DNA from: Nocardioides iriomotensis | Lineage (GTDB): Bacteria > Actinomycetota > Actinomycetes > Propionibacteriales > Nocardioidaceae | DNA: 64,000 nucleotides | Assembly: GCF_004168035.1 (NCBI RefSeq) | Contig: NZ_SDPU01000018.1 | Coordinates: 118,367 to 182,366 of the forward strand | Direction of reading: 5' to 3' | In this document: positions 41,732 to 50,291 of the stretch, piece after piece | Position numbering within the stretch: position 1 is the first letter of the stretch | Layout: every line of letters begins with the position of its first letter | Notes under the pieces: generated by a model | Told to the model about the DNA's origin: nothing | Database searches by the model: none | Seen by the model: only the letters and a program-made list of their open reading frames with translations | Translations under genes and position numbers: made by a program

Positions 41732-42933
41732 CCCTCCTCATCGACCCACCGAACGCGCCCGGCCACGAGCGGCTGTGGTCGCACCTGGTCAGCGACGCGT
41801 CGTTCGAGGAGCTGCACGTGTTCGCGCGCTCGCTCGGCATCCCCGAGCGCGGCTTCGACCGCGACCACTACGACATCCCCGCCGAGCGCTACGACTCGGT
41901 GGTCGCGGCGGGCGCGGTCCCGGTGTCGAGCCGCGAGCTGATCAGCCGGCTGCGCGCGGCCGGCCTGCGCCGCCGCAAGTCCGAGGTGCTCGGCACCGGG
42001 CGGCCGGGCCGCGCGCTGGTCCGCCCCGAACGGCTCCGCGCCGGTGACCGGGTCGCTGTCGTCGCCACCTCCGGCCGCGTCCCCGCCGCCCGGCTCGACG
42101 CCGGTCTCGCGATCCTGCGCGGCTGGGGGCTGGAGGTCGAGGTCGGCAAGCATGTCCTCGACGCCGAGACCGACCTGCCCTACCTCGCCGCCCCCGACGC
42201 GGCCCGCGCCGCCGACCTGATGGCGGCCTGGCTCGACGACGGCGTCGCCGGCGTGGTCTGCGCCCGCGGGGGGTACGGCGCGCAGCGGGTCGTCGACCTG
42301 CTCGACTGGGACGCGCTGGCCAAGGCGGGGCCGAAGGTGCTGGTCGGCTTCTCCGACGTCACCGCGCTGCACCAGGCCTTCGCGGCACGGCTCGGGATCG
42401 CCACCGTGCACGCCCCCGTGGTCACCCAGCTCGCCGACTGCGACGACGACGCGCAGGACCACACGCGCCGCACGCTGCTCGACCCCGGCGCTGCGGTCGA
42501 CCTCGCCGGCGGGCTCGACGTGCTCGTGCCCGGCGAGGCGGAGGGGCCGCTCGTCGGCGGCAACCTCGCCGTCCTGGCCGCGGGTGTCGGTGCGCCGGCC
42601 GCGATGCCGGCCTACGGGTCGCTCGCGTTCCTCGAGGACGTCGGCGAGGACCCCTATCGCCTCGACCGGCTGCTCACCCAGCTCCGCCGCTCGGGCTGGT
42701 TCGCCGGGGTGCGCGGCGTCGTGCTCGGCCACTTCACCGACTGCGGCCCCGCCGCCGAGGTCCGGGCCGTCGTCACCGACCGGCTCGGAGACCTGGACGT
42801 GCCGGTGGTCGCCGGTGCGCCGTTCGGGCACGAGGCCGCCAACCGGGCGCTCCCGCTCGGCGTGCCGGGCGTGCTCGACGCGCCCGCCGCCGGTGCTGCG
42901 ACGCTCACGCTCGCCGTACCGGCGCTGCGCTGA
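41728..42933 (+). CDS. Fusion of DUF4031 with an S66 LD-carboxypeptidase
   Basis: A protein of 401 residues. Residues 1-85 (MTLLIDPPNAPGHERLWSHL, then ARSLGIPERGFDRDHYDIP) form a DUF4031 domain. Residues from about 95 form a full S66 LD-carboxypeptidase: GDRVAVVATSGRVPAARL, VVCARGGYGAQRVVDLLDW (with the RGGYG motif), LVGFSDVTALHQAF with the nucleophile-loop Ser, GGNLAVLAAG, ALPLGVPGVLDAPAAG. S66 enzymes trim muropeptide tetrapeptides in the cytosol during peptidoglycan recycling. The fusion is unusual, and DUF4031 occurs alone in many actinobacteria. Coupled to cutC by ATGA. Confidence 0.85.
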   Translation: MTLLIDPPNAPGHERLWSHLVSDASFEELHVFARSLGIPERGFDRDHYDIPAERYDSVVAAGAVPVSSRELISRLRAAGLRRRKSEVLGTGRPGRALVRPERLRAGDRVAVVATSGRVPAARLDAGLAILRGWGLEVEVGKHVLDAETDLPYLAAPDAARAADLMAAWLDDGVAGVVCARGGYGAQRVVDLLDWDALAKAGPKVLVGFSDVTALHQAFAARLGIATVHAPVVTQLADCDDDAQDHTRRTLLDPGAAVDLAGGLDVLVPGEAEGPLVGGNLAVLAAGVGAPAAMPAYGSLAFLEDVGEDPYRLDRLLTQLRRSGWFAGVRGVVLGHFTDCGPAAEVRAVVTDRLGDLDVPVVAGAPFGHEAANRALPLGVPGVLDAPAAGAATLTLAVPALR

Positions 42934-42946
42934 GGACAGCGCCAAG

Positions 42947-43576
42947 TCACGTCAGCCGGCTGAGCTCCGCGGCCAGGTTGGCGCGCGCGGCGTCCTCCCA
43001 CAGGTCCCGGCCCGTCGCGGTGTGGAACAAGAGCTCGCCCGCGGCCAGGTCGCGCAGCACGGCGGCCCGGCCGGCGCGGAAGATCGCGTCGTCGAGGTGG
43101 CCGTACTCGTGCCGCACCCCGCGCACGTACTCCGCGTAGCGCTCCGGCGGCGCCGCCAGGATCGCCAGGTCGGCGTCGCAGAGGACGGCGCCCCGCGCGT
43201 CGTCCGGCGCCGGCCGGTGGGTCGCGGTCAGCCGGACCAGCCGGGCGACCTCGCCCACGAGCTCGGGCGCGCAGCCGGCCGCGGGCAGCTCCTCCTCGGC
43301 GAGCACGGCCGAGCGCTCCTCCAGGTCGCCCTCCCCGTCGTAGACGGCGTCGTGGAACCACGCCGCGAGCAGCACCGCGTGCAGGTGCGGCGGTGGCCAC
43401 TGCATGGCCTCGATCTCCGGCCTCGGCAGCTCGCCGCGCAGCAGGTCGAGGTTGCCGACCACCTCCGCGAGGTGCTGCCGGTCGTGGTACCCCCGGGACG
43501 GGTCGCCGTACGCCGAGAGCAGGCGATCGCGCAGGTCGGTCGCACCACCGAGCGGCCAGGACTCCAGGAGCTCCAC
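42947..43576 (-). CDS. HD-superfamily metal-dependent phosphohydrolase-like protein
   Basis: A protein of 209 residues. Metal-ligand motifs are RGYHDRQHLAEV (His, His) and LLAAWFHDAVYD (HD), with later GAVLCDADLAIL (Asp). This is the 'predicted metal-dependent HD phosphohydrolase' family. GTG 43576 (VELLESWPLGG) is chosen as start. It ends 13 bp from the S66 gene, convergent. The substrate is unknown. Confidence 0.83.
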   Translation of the reverse strand: MELLESWPLGGATDLRDRLLSAYGDPSRGYHDRQHLAEVVGNLDLLRGELPRPEIEAMQWPPPHLHAVLLAAWFHDAVYDGEGDLEERSAVLAEEELPAAGCAPELVGEVARLVRLTATHRPAPDDARGAVLCDADLAILAAPPERYAEYVRGVRHEYGHLDDAIFRAGRAAVLRDLAAGELLFHTATGRDLWEDAARANLAAELSRLT

Positions 43577-43586
43577 GCCCCCGACG

Positions 43587-44492
43587 CTAGCCGAACGCGG
43601 CGGAGAGCAGGCCGAAGTAGCGGTCAACGTCGACCTCCAGCGCGACGTGCGCGTTCGGCGGCCGGCCGTCGACGCGCTCGAGGTCGATCACGGTGCGGCC
43701 GTACGTGAGCGCGCCGGCCGTCTCGACCGCCACGTGCGCGTGCCGCAACGTGACGACCTCGGGGTCGAGGAGGTACGCCACCGTGAGCGGGTCGTGCAGC
43801 GGCGCCGGCCCGCCGTACTGGACCAGCCGCTCCTCGACGAGCGTGGCGGTCGCGGTGCCCGCGGGCGTGCCGAGCGCGCGCCAGCGGGCGGTGTCGTCGG
43901 CCGTCGCGCGGGCCTGGTCGGTGGCGTCGAGGGTGACCATGACGAGCCGCTCGAACCCGGCCTGCAGCACCCGCTGCGCCGCGGGAGCGTCCCACCAGAC
44001 GTTGCGCTCGGCGCTCGGCGTGACGTTGGAGCGGGCGTGCCCGCCGCCCATCAGCACCACCTCGGCCACGGCGCCCACGACCGTGGGGGCGGCGGCGACG
44101 GCGAGCGCGACGTTGGTGAGCGGTCCGGTGGCCACGAGGGTGACCGGCCGCGTGGTCGCGCGCAGGGTCTCCACCAGCCACTCGACCGCGTCGCCCGCAG
44201 GCGCCCGCGAGCTGGGAGGGAGTGGGAGGTGGGGCGGCAGACGTCGGGCGCGGGCCGCCGCGTCGGGCGCCTGGCCCAGTGGCCGGTCCGCGCCGCGCAG
44301 CACCGGTACGTCGTGCCGCCCGACGTGGTCGAGGACGCGCAGGGCGTTGTCGGTGGTGTGCTCGACGGTGACGTTGCCCCAGACGCTCGTCACGCCCAGC
44401 AGGTCGAGGCCCGGGTGCAGCGCGGCCAGCATGATCGCCACCGCGTCGTCGGTGCCGGTGTCGCAGTCGAGCACCACCGCTCGTCGGGTCAT
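43587..44492 (-). CDS. Inosine-uridine-type nucleoside hydrolase
   Basis: A protein of 301 residues. The diagnostic metal motif DCDTGTDDA is at residues 9-17. TLVATGPLTNVALAV and a late DPLTVAYLLDPEV complete the calcium site. It hydrolyses ribonucleosides to ribose and base in salvage. It is followed 10 bp downstream by the HD gene on the same strand, suggesting an operon. Base specificity cannot be read. Confidence 0.92.
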   Translation of the reverse strand: MTRRAVVLDCDTGTDDAVAIMLAALHPGLDLLGVTSVWGNVTVEHTTDNALRVLDHVGRHDVPVLRGADRPLGQAPDAAARARRLPPHLPLPPSSRAPAGDAVEWLVETLRATTRPVTLVATGPLTNVALAVAAAPTVVGAVAEVVLMGGGHARSNVTPSAERNVWWDAPAAQRVLQAGFERLVMVTLDATDQARATADDTARWRALGTPAGTATATLVEERLVQYGGPAPLHDPLTVAYLLDPEVVTLRHAHVAVETAGALTYGRTVIDLERVDGRPPNAHVALEVDVDRYFGLLSAAFG

Positions 44493-44502
44493 GGGCTGCG
44501 CG

Positions 44503-46134
44503 TCAGGGCCCGACCTGCAGGTCCACGCCGCCCGTCACGCCGGCGGCCGGCTCGAGGACGATCAGGTTCGGGGACGGCACCGTGTAGGGGGACCAGATGG
44601 CCGTGGACGGGTGGTCCTGGTCGACGACGGTGTTGAGGTAGTCGCCGCAGCCGAGCGGGCCTCGCGGCTCCGGCGAGCACCGGGGGGAGAACGTCCAGCG
44701 CAGGGAGGCCTGCCACGCTCCGCTCATCGTCGAGCCCGACGAGGCGAACGTCCGGGCGGAGTTCCCGGAGACCTGGTCGGTCGTGGCGGCGACCCAGCGG
44801 CCCGGTTCGGTCACGGTGAAGCGGGCCACGGTGTTGATCGGGACGTGGGCCTGCATGACCGCCTCGCGCAGCCGCACGGTCATGTCGGGCGAGGTGCGGG
44901 CGTCGTCGACCCCGGGAGCGGTGTAGAGCGTGTAGGTCCCGTCGGACGGGAGCCGCCAGCCGCGCTGGTAGTTCCAGTCGGCGACGCGCTCCCCGTCGGG
45001 ACCGACCAGCTCGCCGCCCCCGCCCTGGGTCGTCGTGGGCAGGTGCTGCTCGGTGTAGTAGAAGGTGCCGCCCTTGCCGGTGAAGGTGAGGGCGCGCTCC
45101 CGGCCGGGCACGCCGGCGTCGCCCACCGTGACGGGCGGGCCCTCCGGTGTGACGGTCGCCGCCACCGGCGTCGACGCGCTGGCGTCCAGCCGTGCGGCCT
45201 CGGGCACGAGCAGGAAGCGGCCCGCCGTCAGAGACTCGGTGTCGCTGTTGTCGCTGCTGTTGTGGAAGCGCCGGCCCGCCTCGAAGTAGGTCAGGCTCGA
45301 CCCCAGGTAGCGCAGGACCGCGCCGTCGGGCCGCACGATGCGCGACCACGGGTAGCCGGCCTCCCATCCCCGCACCATGACCCGTCCCGTAGCCGGGAGG
45401 CGGAGCACGCCCCAGTCGGCGACACCGGCACGGCGGCGCAGGGTGACGACGTCACCGTCGACGGCGAGCGGCACCAGGCGGACCCGGTCGATCTCGACCC
45501 TGCTGGTCGACCATCCCCAGCAGGGTGAGACCTTCAGCGTGTAGGTGCCTCGGCGGGGGAGCCGCCACAACCCGTTGACCGAGCGGGCCACCACGCCCGT
45601 CGGGCCGGTCAGTCGCTCACCGGTGCACGTCGACGGCCCACCGCCCCGGGTGGTGAGGGCGACGCGGTGGCCAGGCTTCCCGTCGAAGAGGTACTTCATC
45701 ACCCGGCCGCTGGGCTTGGGGTGGAAGGGTCCGTCGGCGTAATCGATCCGCTTGACCTTGGGCGCGAGCTGCGGCGCGTTGAGCGGGGCGCTGGGTGCCG
45801 ACCCGTCGAGCACGCGGACCCGCACCCGGAGTCGGTTGTACGGCGCCTCGCGGCGGAAGTGGAAGCTGTGGCCGGTCACCCTCTTGCGCGTCAGCGGGAC
45901 CCACTCGGTGCCCTGACGCGCCTGCAGCACGACCTCCGTCGGTGTGTCGTCGGCGCGCGTGCCCCGCACGGTGAAGGTCTTGCCGAGCACGGGGGCACTG
46001 GGCCACACCACGCGGATCTTCGTGCGCTGCGGGCGCTCGCGATCCGGCGTCTCGTCAGCGGAGACCGCTGCTGTCGCCGGTGCGGTGAGGAGCAGGGTGA
46101 GCGCGGTGAGCGCGACGCCGAGCCGTCGGACCAT
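44503..46134 (-). CDS. Large secreted protein of unknown function
   Basis: A protein of 543 residues with a signal peptide (MVRRLGVALTALTLLLTAPA, cleavage near AVSA). An Ig-like segment follows (RVVWPSAPVLGKTFTVRGTR to about residue 110). Four or so repeated beta-rich units then occur, each carrying patterns like DGTYTLYT, GRWVAATTD, GTYTLKVSPCW and GRVMVRGWEAG. The units look like prepeptidase C-terminal or jelly-roll domains. No catalytic motif is visible. Upstream of the nucleoside hydrolase gene on the same strand with an 10-bp gap, but functionally unrelated. Probably binds something in the envelope. Confidence 0.6.
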   Translation of the reverse strand: MVRRLGVALTALTLLLTAPATAAVSADETPDRERPQRTKIRVVWPSAPVLGKTFTVRGTRADDTPTEVVLQARQGTEWVPLTRKRVTGHSFHFRREAPYNRLRVRVRVLDGSAPSAPLNAPQLAPKVKRIDYADGPFHPKPSGRVMKYLFDGKPGHRVALTTRGGGPSTCTGERLTGPTGVVARSVNGLWRLPRRGTYTLKVSPCWGWSTSRVEIDRVRLVPLAVDGDVVTLRRRAGVADWGVLRLPATGRVMVRGWEAGYPWSRIVRPDGAVLRYLGSSLTYFEAGRRFHNSSDNSDTESLTAGRFLLVPEAARLDASASTPVAATVTPEGPPVTVGDAGVPGRERALTFTGKGGTFYYTEQHLPTTTQGGGGELVGPDGERVADWNYQRGWRLPSDGTYTLYTAPGVDDARTSPDMTVRLREAVMQAHVPINTVARFTVTEPGRWVAATTDQVSGNSARTFASSGSTMSGAWQASLRWTFSPRCSPEPRGPLGCGDYLNTVVDQDHPSTAIWSPYTVPSPNLIVLEPAAGVTGGVDLQVGP

Positions 46135-46191
46135 GGTGGAACCCCCGTGTCGTGAAGTTGGGTCTACGTACCTTAGACGCGCCGAGCGGCC

Positions 46192-48354
46192 TCAGTGTTG
46201 CGCCAGCTCGGCCGGAATCTCCTCGGCGTGGACCACGACGAGGCTGGTCACGGCGCGGGTGAGGCACACGTAGAGCCGCCGCAGGCCGGTGGTCCGGTCG
46301 GCCTCGCCGGCCACGACCGCGGCGGGCTCCAGCAGCACCACGTGGTCGAACTCGAGGCCCTTGGCGAGCGAGGCCGGCACCAGGTCCAGCGGTACGTCGA
46401 ACTCCACGACGCCCTCGTCGAGGTCGGCCGGCTCCTCGCCCAGCGTCGCGTGCGGGATCCCGGCGGAGCCGAGCAGCGACTCGACGTGCCCGACCAGCGC
46501 GTCCGGCACGATCAGGCCGACCGAGCCCACCCGGCCGCGCGCGGCCGCGACGGCCTCCGCGAGCAGGTCGTCGCGGTGCCGCGGACTGTCCGCGGCGCGC
46601 AGGTCGAGCTCGCCGCGCGCGCGTCGCACGGACCGCGGCGGCTCGAGCCCGGGCGCGACGACGGGCAGCAGCCGGGCGGCGTACTCGATGACCTCGCCGG
46701 GCACCCGGAAGCCGAGCGTGAGCTGCTCGAGGTGCGCGGTCGGCTTGCCGAGGTGGCCGAGCGCGTCGTCCCAGGAGCGGCTGGCCCACGGGGTGGTGGC
46801 CTGCGCAAGGTCGCCGAGCACGGTGGCGGAGCCGGTCGAGCAGCGCCGGCCGACCGCGCGCAGCATCATCGCCGACAGGTCCTGCGCCTCGTCGGCGACG
46901 ACGTGGCCCATCGAGTGGGTGCGCTCGACGAGGTCGGCCACCTCGTCGATGAGCACGGCGTCGGCGAGCGACCAGCGCGCCGAGCCGGGGCCCTTGGGCG
47001 GCTTCGGCCAGAGCAGCAGCCGCTGCTCGTCGTCGGTGAGGATCCCCTCGGCGGCCGCGGCGAGCACCTCGGAGTCGCCGAGCACGGCGAGCACCAGACG
47101 GGCCGGGTCGACGGCCGGCCACACCTGGTCGACGTACCGCTTCACCTCGCGGCCGCGCGCCACGGCGTCCTGCACCCGGTCGTCGGGGGAGTCGCCGGCG
47201 AGCTCCATCTTGACGAGGATCCCGTGCGCGAGCCGCTGCGGCAGCATCGCGCGGGCCGCGCCGTAGCGGACGCCGCGGGCGCGCAGGGCGGCGACGGTCT
47301 CCTCGATCTCGTACGTCGCCAGCCGCCACCGCCGCGCGCCGCGCGGGACCAGCAGCCCCTCGTCGGGCACCCGCACCCGCGACCACAGCGCGCGGCGCAG
47401 CACCTCGGCCATCCGGCCGTCGCCCTTGAGCGTGGCGACCTCGGGCGCGTCCTCGCCGCGGACGACGTACTTCGCGTTGAGCCGGCCCAGCGTCTTGCCG
47501 ACCAGCTCCTCGATCGTCGTCTGCTGCGCGTCGATCTCGCCGAGCGCCGGCAGCACGTCGCCGATGTAGCGCAGGAACGACGCGTTCGGCCCGACCACCA
47601 GCACGCCCTGGCGGGAGAGCTGGTCGCGGTGGGTGTAGAGCAGGTACGCCGCCCGGTGCAGCCCGACCGCGGTCTTGCCGGTGCCGGGCGCGCCCTGGAC
47701 GCAGACCGAGTCCTCGAGGGAGGCGCGCACGATGACGTCCTGCTCGGGCTGGATCGTGGCGACGATGTCGCGCATCGGACCGACGCGGGGCCGCTCGATC
47801 TCGGCCTCGAGGATCGCGCTGTGCTCGGCCGCGTCGTCGGCGGTGGGCACCGGGTCGAGGAGGCCCTCGTCCTCGTACGCCGTCATCGCCCCGTGCTGGA
47901 AGCCGAACCGGCGGCGCAGCCGCACGCCCATCGGCTCGGTGCGCGAGGCGCGGTAGAAGGGCAGGCTGATCGGGGCGCGCCAGTCGACGACCATCGGGTC
48001 GCCGACCTCGTCGCTGACGTGGCGGCGGCCCACGTAGAAGTGCTCCCCGGCGGAGTGCTCGGGCGCGCCCGGGTCGTGGTCGTCGTAGTCGAGGCGGCCG
48101 AAGAACAGCGGCACGGTCGGGTCGTCGGCCAGCGCCTTCATCCGCAGGAAGATCGCGGACTCGAGGAACTTCTGGCTGACCCAGTCGCCGGCGGCGGAGG
48201 AGTCGAGACCGGCGGTGCGCTCGCGCATCCGGGCCAGGGCGGCGCGCGAGTCGGCGAGGTGCCGCTGCTCGGCGGTCAGGTCGTCGGCGCCGGGGCGGGT
48301 CGAGGTGTCGGACGGGGGGTCGGGGACGGGGGTCGGGGGCGTGGGAGTAGGCAC
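46192..48354 (-). CDS. helR: HelR/HelD-type RNA polymerase recycling ATPase
   Basis: UvrD-like superfamily 1 protein of 720 residues. It has an N-terminal coiled coil (LTAEQRHLADSRAALARMRE), then FFGRLDYDD and VDWRAPISLPFYRASRTEP, Walker A GAPGTGKTAVGLHRAAYLLY, Walker B-like HVVADEAQDLSAMMLRAVGR, and LGFRVPGEVIEYAARLL. HelD/HelR proteins rescue RNA polymerase from stalled complexes; in Streptomyces and mycobacteria HelR adds rifampicin tolerance. A GTG at 48354 is the likely start. No clear rifampicin-associated element precedes it, so rifampicin induction is not supported. Confidence 0.88.
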   Translation of the reverse strand: MPTPTPPTPVPDPPSDTSTRPGADDLTAEQRHLADSRAALARMRERTAGLDSSAAGDWVSQKFLESAIFLRMKALADDPTVPLFFGRLDYDDHDPGAPEHSAGEHFYVGRRHVSDEVGDPMVVDWRAPISLPFYRASRTEPMGVRLRRRFGFQHGAMTAYEDEGLLDPVPTADDAAEHSAILEAEIERPRVGPMRDIVATIQPEQDVIVRASLEDSVCVQGAPGTGKTAVGLHRAAYLLYTHRDQLSRQGVLVVGPNASFLRYIGDVLPALGEIDAQQTTIEELVGKTLGRLNAKYVVRGEDAPEVATLKGDGRMAEVLRRALWSRVRVPDEGLLVPRGARRWRLATYEIEETVAALRARGVRYGAARAMLPQRLAHGILVKMELAGDSPDDRVQDAVARGREVKRYVDQVWPAVDPARLVLAVLGDSEVLAAAAEGILTDDEQRLLLWPKPPKGPGSARWSLADAVLIDEVADLVERTHSMGHVVADEAQDLSAMMLRAVGRRCSTGSATVLGDLAQATTPWASRSWDDALGHLGKPTAHLEQLTLGFRVPGEVIEYAARLLPVVAPGLEPPRSVRRARGELDLRAADSPRHRDDLLAEAVAAARGRVGSVGLIVPDALVGHVESLLGSAGIPHATLGEEPADLDEGVVEFDVPLDLVPASLAKGLEFDHVVLLEPAAVVAGEADRTTGLRRLYVCLTRAVTSLVVVHAEEIPAELAQH

Positions 48355-48537
48355 GCGAGGACCTCGCAAAGGGTGTCGGGAGCCCCGCGACGCTACCAGC
48401 GCGGTCCAGGCCGGGCACCTGGTTTTCGTCACCCGACGCGGAGTGGATCGTTGGGCTCCGGGGAAGGCTCCTCCCGTTCACGCCGCGACCGGGGGAGCCC
48501 ACCGGCAGGCTCGGAGCGGATGGAAGGATGAGCAACC

Positions 48538-49713
48538 GTGCGGGACGCCTTCGACCTCGACCCTGGCCGGGTGCACCTCAACCACGGCTCGTTCGGCGCC
48601 GTCCCCCGGGCCGTGACCCAGGCGCAGGCCGCGTTCCGGGCCCGCGCGGAGGCCAACCCGATGCGGTTCTTCCGCGTCGAGGGACCCGGTCTGCGGGAGG
48701 AGGCGCGGCACGTCGCCGCCCGGTTCCTGCAGGTCGGTCCCGACGAGGTGGCGCTGGTCCGCAACGTCACCCAGTCCGCCTCGGTCGTGCTGTCGAACCT
48801 CGCCGCGCAGGACCGCCTCGGTCCCGGCGACGTGGTGGTCGTCGGCGAGCAGGGCTACGAGTCGGTGCGGCGCAGCGTCGTGCACTGGTGCGAGCGCACC
48901 GGGGCGTCGTACGCCGTGGTGCCGCACCCGGTCGGCCTCGACGACGAGGGGCTGGTCGACGCGTTCGACCGGATGTTCGCCGACGTGACCGGCGAGGGGC
49001 ACCGGGTCGCGCTGGTCATCGTCGACCAGGTCACCTCACCGACCGGGAGCGTGCTGCCCGTCGAGCGCGTGTGCGCCCTGGCCCGGGAGATCGGGGCGCT
49101 GTCGTTCGTCGACGGCGCGCACGCCCCCGGCCACCTGCGCTTCGACGTCGGCTCCCTCGGCGCCGACTTCTGGACCGGCACGTGGCACAAGTGGGGGTTC
49201 GCCCCGCGCGGCACGAGCGCGCTCTGGGTGGCCGCCGAGGAGCGCGAGCACACCCTGCCGCTCACCACGAGCTGGAACCACGGACAGCCGTTCCCCTACC
49301 CGTTCGACACCCACGGCACCGACGACTACAGCAGCTGGTTCGCGCTCGACGCGGCGCTCGACTTCTGGGAGCAGGCCGGCGGGTTCGGCATCGCCAAGCG
49401 CGCCATCGACCTGCTGGACGGCGCGGCGGACCTTCTCGGCTCCGCGCTGCCCGCGGTCGACCCGGCGGTCGCCGTACCCCTCTCACCCTCGCCGTGCCTG
49501 CGGCTGGTGCCGCTCCCCACCGGGGTCGCCGCGACTCTCGAGGACGCCGACGAGCTCTACCTCGCGCTGAGCGACCGCGACCTCGAGGTGCAGGTCATCC
49601 CGTACGGCGGGCAGGGCTGGGTGCGACTGTCGGGCGCGGTCTACAACGAGCCGGAGGACTACGAGCGGCTGGCCGAGGTGCTGCCGGGCCTGCTGCCCGG
49701 GGTCAACGCCTAG
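48538..49713 (+). CDS. Class V aminotransferase (isopenicillin-N-epimerase-like)
   Basis: PLP enzyme of 391 residues. It begins VRDAFDLDPGRVHLNHGSFG. Sites include NVTQSASVVLSNLA, VIVDQVTSPTGSVLPVERVC, SFVDGAHAPGHLRFDV (PLP Asp and His) and TGTWHKWGFAPRGTSALWV, where the Schiff-base Lys lies in HKW. ATG-like start is GTG 48538 with GGAAGGA upstream. The class includes Cys desulfurases and epimerases; NHGSFG and AHAPGH suit the epimerase-like branch. Substrate unknown. It overlaps the HIT gene end. Confidence 0.88.
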   Translation: MRDAFDLDPGRVHLNHGSFGAVPRAVTQAQAAFRARAEANPMRFFRVEGPGLREEARHVAARFLQVGPDEVALVRNVTQSASVVLSNLAAQDRLGPGDVVVVGEQGYESVRRSVVHWCERTGASYAVVPHPVGLDDEGLVDAFDRMFADVTGEGHRVALVIVDQVTSPTGSVLPVERVCALAREIGALSFVDGAHAPGHLRFDVGSLGADFWTGTWHKWGFAPRGTSALWVAAEEREHTLPLTTSWNHGQPFPYPFDTHGTDDYSSWFALDAALDFWEQAGGFGIAKRAIDLLDGAADLLGSALPAVDPAVAVPLSPSPCLRLVPLPTGVAATLEDADELYLALSDRDLEVQVIPYGGQGWVRLSGAVYNEPEDYERLAEVLPGLLPGVNA

Positions 49714-50153
49714 AGCTCCTCGCGCACGCGCCTGGCGAGGTCGGCGGCCGCCTCCATCTCACCTCGACGTGCCCCCGGGTAGTCGTCGACGTGCTGCCAC
49801 GAGACGTCGTCCGGCGTCTCGGGCCAGCGCGGGACGAGGTGCACGTGCAGGTGATCCACGGCGTGCCCGAGGCTCATCGTGTAGACCCGCGTGGCGCCGA
49901 GCGCCTTCAGCGCCCGGCTGAGGCGGGCCACCCACGCCCCGACCTCGGCCGCCTCGTCGTCGGTGAGCGCGGCCCAGTCGGCGGCGTGACGGTGCGGGCA
50001 CACCAGCAGGTGGCCCAGGAAGACGTCGTCGTCCGGCTCGGGCCAGGGCGGCCGGTGGAACGCGCCGACCGTGTCGGTGTCCACGAGCAGCCCGTCGGGC
50101 ACCGCGACCTCACCGTCGATCTCCTGGCACACCAGGCAGCCGCTGCGTTCCAC
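49710..50153 (-). CDS. HIT-family nucleotide-binding protein
   Basis: A protein of 147 residues. The histidine triad is VDHLHVHLVPRW, preceded by GHLLVCPHRHAADWAALTDD. CLVCQEIDGE near the N-terminus with a second His suggests a zinc site. HIT proteins hydrolyse dinucleoside polyphosphates or nucleoside phosphoramidates. A GTG at 50153 is preferred since GAGGATGAG precedes it. It converges on the aminotransferase gene with a few bases of overlap. Substrate unknown. Confidence 0.88.
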   Translation of the reverse strand: MERSGCLVCQEIDGEVAVPDGLLVDTDTVGAFHRPPWPEPDDDVFLGHLLVCPHRHAADWAALTDDEAAEVGAWVARLSRALKALGATRVYTMSLGHAVDHLHVHLVPRWPETPDDVSWQHVDDYPGARRGEMEAAADLARRVREEL

Positions 50154-50291
50154 CCGCTCATCCTCGCCAGCACCGGGTGCGCGTGCAACGGCGCGCAAGC
50201 GGATGCGCGTCCATGCTGGTCGAGCGAGGACTTCCCGTACCGATGGGGCACCGTGACCTATCGCAAGGAGAACGGCGAGCCCCGGTCGGCG

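Noticed and set aside
46195..48531. 778-residue plus-strand open frame antisense to helR
   Set aside because: Composition is Arg/Gly/Val-rich with no motif, while helR on the other strand has complete helicase motifs.
48355..48537. Rifampicin-associated element upstream of helR
   Set aside because: I looked for the GGGGCTTGC-type inverted repeat and found none, so rifampicin induction is not claimed.
50154..50291. Possible short gene between the HIT and XPB genes (GTG ACC TAT CGC AAG ...)
   Set aside because: The frame is short, lacks a ribosome site and family features, and runs into the XPB 3' end.
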